Positions 19,398 through 21,511 of a DNA stretch of 21,511 nucleotides are shown here, in pieces. Below the pieces are notes generated by a model, which saw nothing but the letters and a program-made list of their open reading frames with translations, ran no database searches and was not told where the DNA came from. The position numbers and the translations under genes were made by a program. How positions within the stretch are numbered: position 1 is the first letter of the stretch; each line of letters opens with the position of its first letter. The stretch comes from a virus: positions 1 through 21,511 of IMG/VR virus record IMGVR_UViG_3300025426_000133; one strand, given 5' to 3'.

Positions 19398-21470
19398 TCA
19401 TATCCCCAGTGCTGATGATAAAGAACCGTAGTCAGGTGTTCCGTCTTCTTTCAATTTCAAAGACTGCACGTTCCATACAGCCTGTTGTGGACCGCCTGAT
19501 TCTACTGAAGTACCGCCTCCATATCCACCTAAACCCTGTGAAACACCAGTTAGGGGCTGTGCTGGGCCTAGTATGGATGGCAATGCACCAGCTTTCTTTT
19601 TGGGGGGCACATAGCTTGTGGTAACAGAAATGTCTGTGGGCGTAGGAGTTGTAGACGGTGGTTGGGTTTCAACGCCTGGAGTTCCAAGTGGATCAATCTC
19701 AGTTGGTCCAGTACCTAAACCCCCTCGCCCTGGTCCTGTGCCTGGGCCTATACCAGTTGTTCCCCTTATTCCTGTGCCTGTACCTGTATCAATTAAACCG
19801 CCTGTTCCTGGTCTTGTTTCTGGTCCTATACCCGTTGCACCTGTTGATCCAGCACCACCACCTCGAACTGTACCCGCACCACCAACTCCAGTATTTGCTG
19901 TTCCACTAGAACCCGTCAGAGCACCCGTTGACCCAAAATTTTGTAGACCCAACGCTGTATTTACAGCGCCTTGTAACCCCGTTCCAACTGGACCTATACC
20001 TGTTGTTCCTGTTGATCCTGTGCCTGTCCCAGTCAATCCCGTACCACCTACTGTTGAGGATATAGACAAGTCACCTGGCAATGTTGCTGCACCACCAGCT
20101 GTAGAACCTGATGGGGATGGAGCACCTCCACCTAACCCTGGAGTCCCTGAACCCGCACCACCACCTGGTGTACCCGCAGCTCCACCAGCATTGACGGTGG
20201 TTGTTTTTGACTGTACTTGATTGGTTGGCGTAGTTGGTGTTTTTGTTAACGAGTTGGCAATTGTTGCTTGAACAGTTGGGTCTGGAAATGTAGTGTTATT
20301 TAATATGTCCTGAATAGACTGCTTGGTAGCGCTGTCCATTCCAAGAATACCCATTGACGCTGGCCCACCAGTAGCGCCACCAGTTAAGGCTGCATAAACT
20401 GCATTTGGATCATCTGTTCCTAATCCAACTAAACCACCTATTTGTTTTAATGCCTCTAGAACTGTAGAAGGTGTTCCTGTTGGCAATGTTGGTGCATCTG
20501 TAGCAGTTGCACCTGATGTTCCTTGACCTGATGATGGTGTCAAATCTCCAATATTAGGACTAACTACAGCACCATCACTTAATTGTTGTGTTGTTTGTAA
20601 AGTGTAAGAATTACCTTGGTTGTCAATTACATCGTAAGAGTAAATCTTTGCTTGACCAGGCATTTGGTAAGCACTAACACCACCAGTTGGTGCTACTACA
20701 GTAAGAGACTGTGGTGTACTTGGTTCATTTCCCGCAATCTTTACACCAGGACCTGGTGCACTAGGAGCTGGGGCTAGTACAGTACCATCTGTGTTGTAGG
20801 TAATACTTGTTTTAGGATCAAAATATCCCACCGTACCATCTTTGGTTTGCGTGATTATCATATTTGGAAACTGACGCACAATAGCATTCTGAGACGCTTG
20901 CGTTCCACCCAATGACCCCGCTCCAGAAGACAATCCTAATACAACATCACCTGTCGCAGCAGTCGTAGCTATAGTTCTACCAACTGCTTGTGCGGTAGAG
21001 GGAGACACACCCGTCCCTTGTAATGTATCTCCTATCAACGTACCGCCACCCGCAGCCACTGCGTTGTTAATTACGTCATTTATAGTGCCACCCTTGCTAA
21101 CAGTTGCAATGACACTACCCGCCACGTTGTTAACTACGTTGGCTACCGTAGGATTGTTAACAATAAAGTCTGGCAAACTCGCCACATTGACCTGACTCAT
21201 AATCCCAGAAGATATAAGACTAGGTGCAGCATTAGTAATGGCTTGCTCTAGGGTTTGTCCTTGCGCTACACCCGTACCAACAGCAGCCAAGGCAGTACCA
21301 ACAGAGGAAGAAACTGCTATGCCCGCTTCTGTAAGACTGGCTGCTATGGCTTCACCAGCAATAGGCAACGCATACGCTAAACCTATTGCTATTACATCTT
21401 TTGTTATGTTACCTTGTGGGCTGTACACGCTAGACAGAACTTGACCTGTTTGGTCATTTATCAAGTTCAT
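19398..21470 (-). CDS. Large Gly/Thr-rich late protein, start uncertain
   Basis: This protein has 690 residues from ATG at 21470. The N-terminal 170 residues contain several hydrophobic Ala/Val/Gly helices (VIAIGLAYALPIAGEAIAAS; SVGTALAAVGTG; a VNNVAGSVIATV stretch) that could insert into membranes. The middle part (200-300) has beta-like segments around DQVIDNQGNSYTLQTT-type sequence. From about residue 420 to 620 it is a low-complexity Gly/Thr/Pro region with three TG(T/A)TGIGP repeats. A short structured C terminus follows. The frame stays open upstream to the window edge (PQEISHYKRSGDY precedes the Met), so the gene may be longer. A minor structural or ejection protein is likely; this is inferred. 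Confidence 0.65.
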   Translation of the reverse strand: MNLINDQTGQVLSSVYSPQGNITKDVIAIGLAYALPIAGEAIAASLTEAGIAVSSSVGTALAAVGTGVAQGQTLEQAITNAAPSLISSGIMSQVNVASLPDFIVNNPTVANVVNNVAGSVIATVSKGGTINDVINNAVAAGGGTLIGDTLQGTGVSPSTAQAVGRTIATTAATGDVVLGLSSGAGSLGGTQASQNAIVRQFPNMIITQTKDGTVGYFDPKTSITYNTDGTVLAPAPSAPGPGVKIAGNEPSTPQSLTVVAPTGGVSAYQMPGQAKIYSYDVIDNQGNSYTLQTTQQLSDGAVVSPNIGDLTPSSGQGTSGATATDAPTLPTGTPSTVLEALKQIGGLVGLGTDDPNAVYAALTGGATGGPASMGILGMDSATKQSIQDILNNTTFPDPTVQATIANSLTKTPTTPTNQVQSKTTTVNAGGAAGTPGGGAGSGTPGLGGGAPSPSGSTAGGAATLPGDLSISSTVGGTGLTGTGTGSTGTTGIGPVGTGLQGAVNTALGLQNFGSTGALTGSSGTANTGVGGAGTVRGGGAGSTGATGIGPETRPGTGGLIDTGTGTGIRGTTGIGPGTGPGRGGLGTGPTEIDPLGTPGVETQPPSTTPTPTDISVTTSYVPPKKKAGALPSILGPAQPLTGVSQGLGGYGGGTSVESGGPQQAVWNVQSLKLKEDGTPDYGSLSSALGI
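19744..20018. repeat. Imperfect Gly/Thr/Pro coding repeats
   Basis: Within the Gly-rich gene the unit encoding TG(T/A)TGIGP occurs at about 19744-19770, 19823-19852 and 19989-20018, separated by other Gly/Thr/Pro runs. Copies are not identical at DNA level. Spacing is irregular, so it is a low-complexity repeat rather than a strict tandem array. Confidence 0.6.
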
Positions 21471-21511
21471 GTAATCCCCACTACGCTTGTAGTGAGATAT
21501 TTCTTGAGGCA
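21467..21511 (-). CDS. 3' end of an upstream late gene (14 codons visible), tentative
   Basis: In the frame whose TGA (21469-21467) overlaps the ATG at 21470 as ATGA, the visible end reads CLKKYLTTSVVGIT. This is the usual junction in this genome. It is tentative because another frame, continuous with the next gene, is also open through this stretch, so the two possibilities exclude each other. Confidence 0.35.
   Translation of the reverse strand, partial: CLKKYLTTSVVGIT

Noticed and set aside
19700-20060. Collagen-like Gly-X-Y repeat
   Set aside because: Gly spacing is irregular and does not keep a triplet period.
19618-20220. Pro/Val-rich plus-strand ORF of 200 codons
   Set aside because: It is the antisense of the Gly/Thr-rich repeats (Gly codons read as Pro), so it is a shadow.
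1-21511. CRISPR arrays, insertion sequences or transposases
   Set aside because: No regularly spaced direct repeats, terminal inverted repeats with transposase, or Cas-like proteins were found.

Overview
The window is a piece of a tailed double-stranded DNA bacteriophage genome (Caudoviricetes). It carries a portal protein (cut by the left edge), a terminase large subunit, an M15 endolysin, a holin, a YqaJ exonuclease with a RecT-type annealing protein, and a phage-encoded tRNA-Lys. Gene packing is extreme, with stop and start codons overlapping as ATGA at most junctions. The small-gene repertoire (a lysine/glycine-rich DUF6321-like protein, tiny basic proteins, several GT-A glycosyltransferases) resembles uncultured aquatic phages of proteobacteria. 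The host is an inference. No integrase, repressor, DNA polymerase or major capsid gene lies in the window, so lifestyle and full genome size cannot be judged. The long helical and Ala/Gln/Gly-rich proteins on the right look like internal virion or ejection proteins, which hints at a podovirus-like particle, but this is not proven.

Layout. Positions 1-5069 are a leftward packaging operon. In transcription order it holds three small unknown genes, two GT-A glycosyltransferase-like genes, terL, a small gene, a zinc-ribbon gene and the portal. Positions 5070-5721 are a non-coding divergent control region. It has near-consensus sigma70 promoters in both directions, palindromes, and a leftward intrinsic terminator inside the leader of the packaging operon. 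Positions 5722-11861 are the rightward early/middle region. It holds small unknown genes, a GNAT acetyltransferase, a second promoter with a palindrome at its start point, YqaJ exonuclease, a winged-helix protein, a cluster of tiny paralogous or membrane ORFs, RecT, a protein with an SSB-like acidic C-terminal tip, a PD-(D/E)XK-like protein, tRNA-Lys, a pseudoknotted structured RNA candidate, and a third glycosyltransferase. Positions 11858-21511 are a second leftward operon, convergent with the early genes. From right to left it encodes large structural or ejection-type proteins, small proteins, a lysis cassette (a frameshifted coiled-coil/membrane protein, holin, endolysin) and two very small basic proteins.

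Functional picture. The exonuclease, annealing protein, SSB-tail protein and nuclease-like protein form a Red/RecT-style recombination module. The late genes package DNA, build the ejection apparatus and lyse the cell.

The two observations most worth following are (1) a dnaX-type A AAA AAG slippery heptamer at 13297-13303, where a -1 shift adds a transmembrane domain and closes the only sizeable gap in the lysis cassette; and (2) a 73-nt three-way-junction RNA with a 7-bp pseudoknot at 10959-11031, directly downstream of the tRNA.
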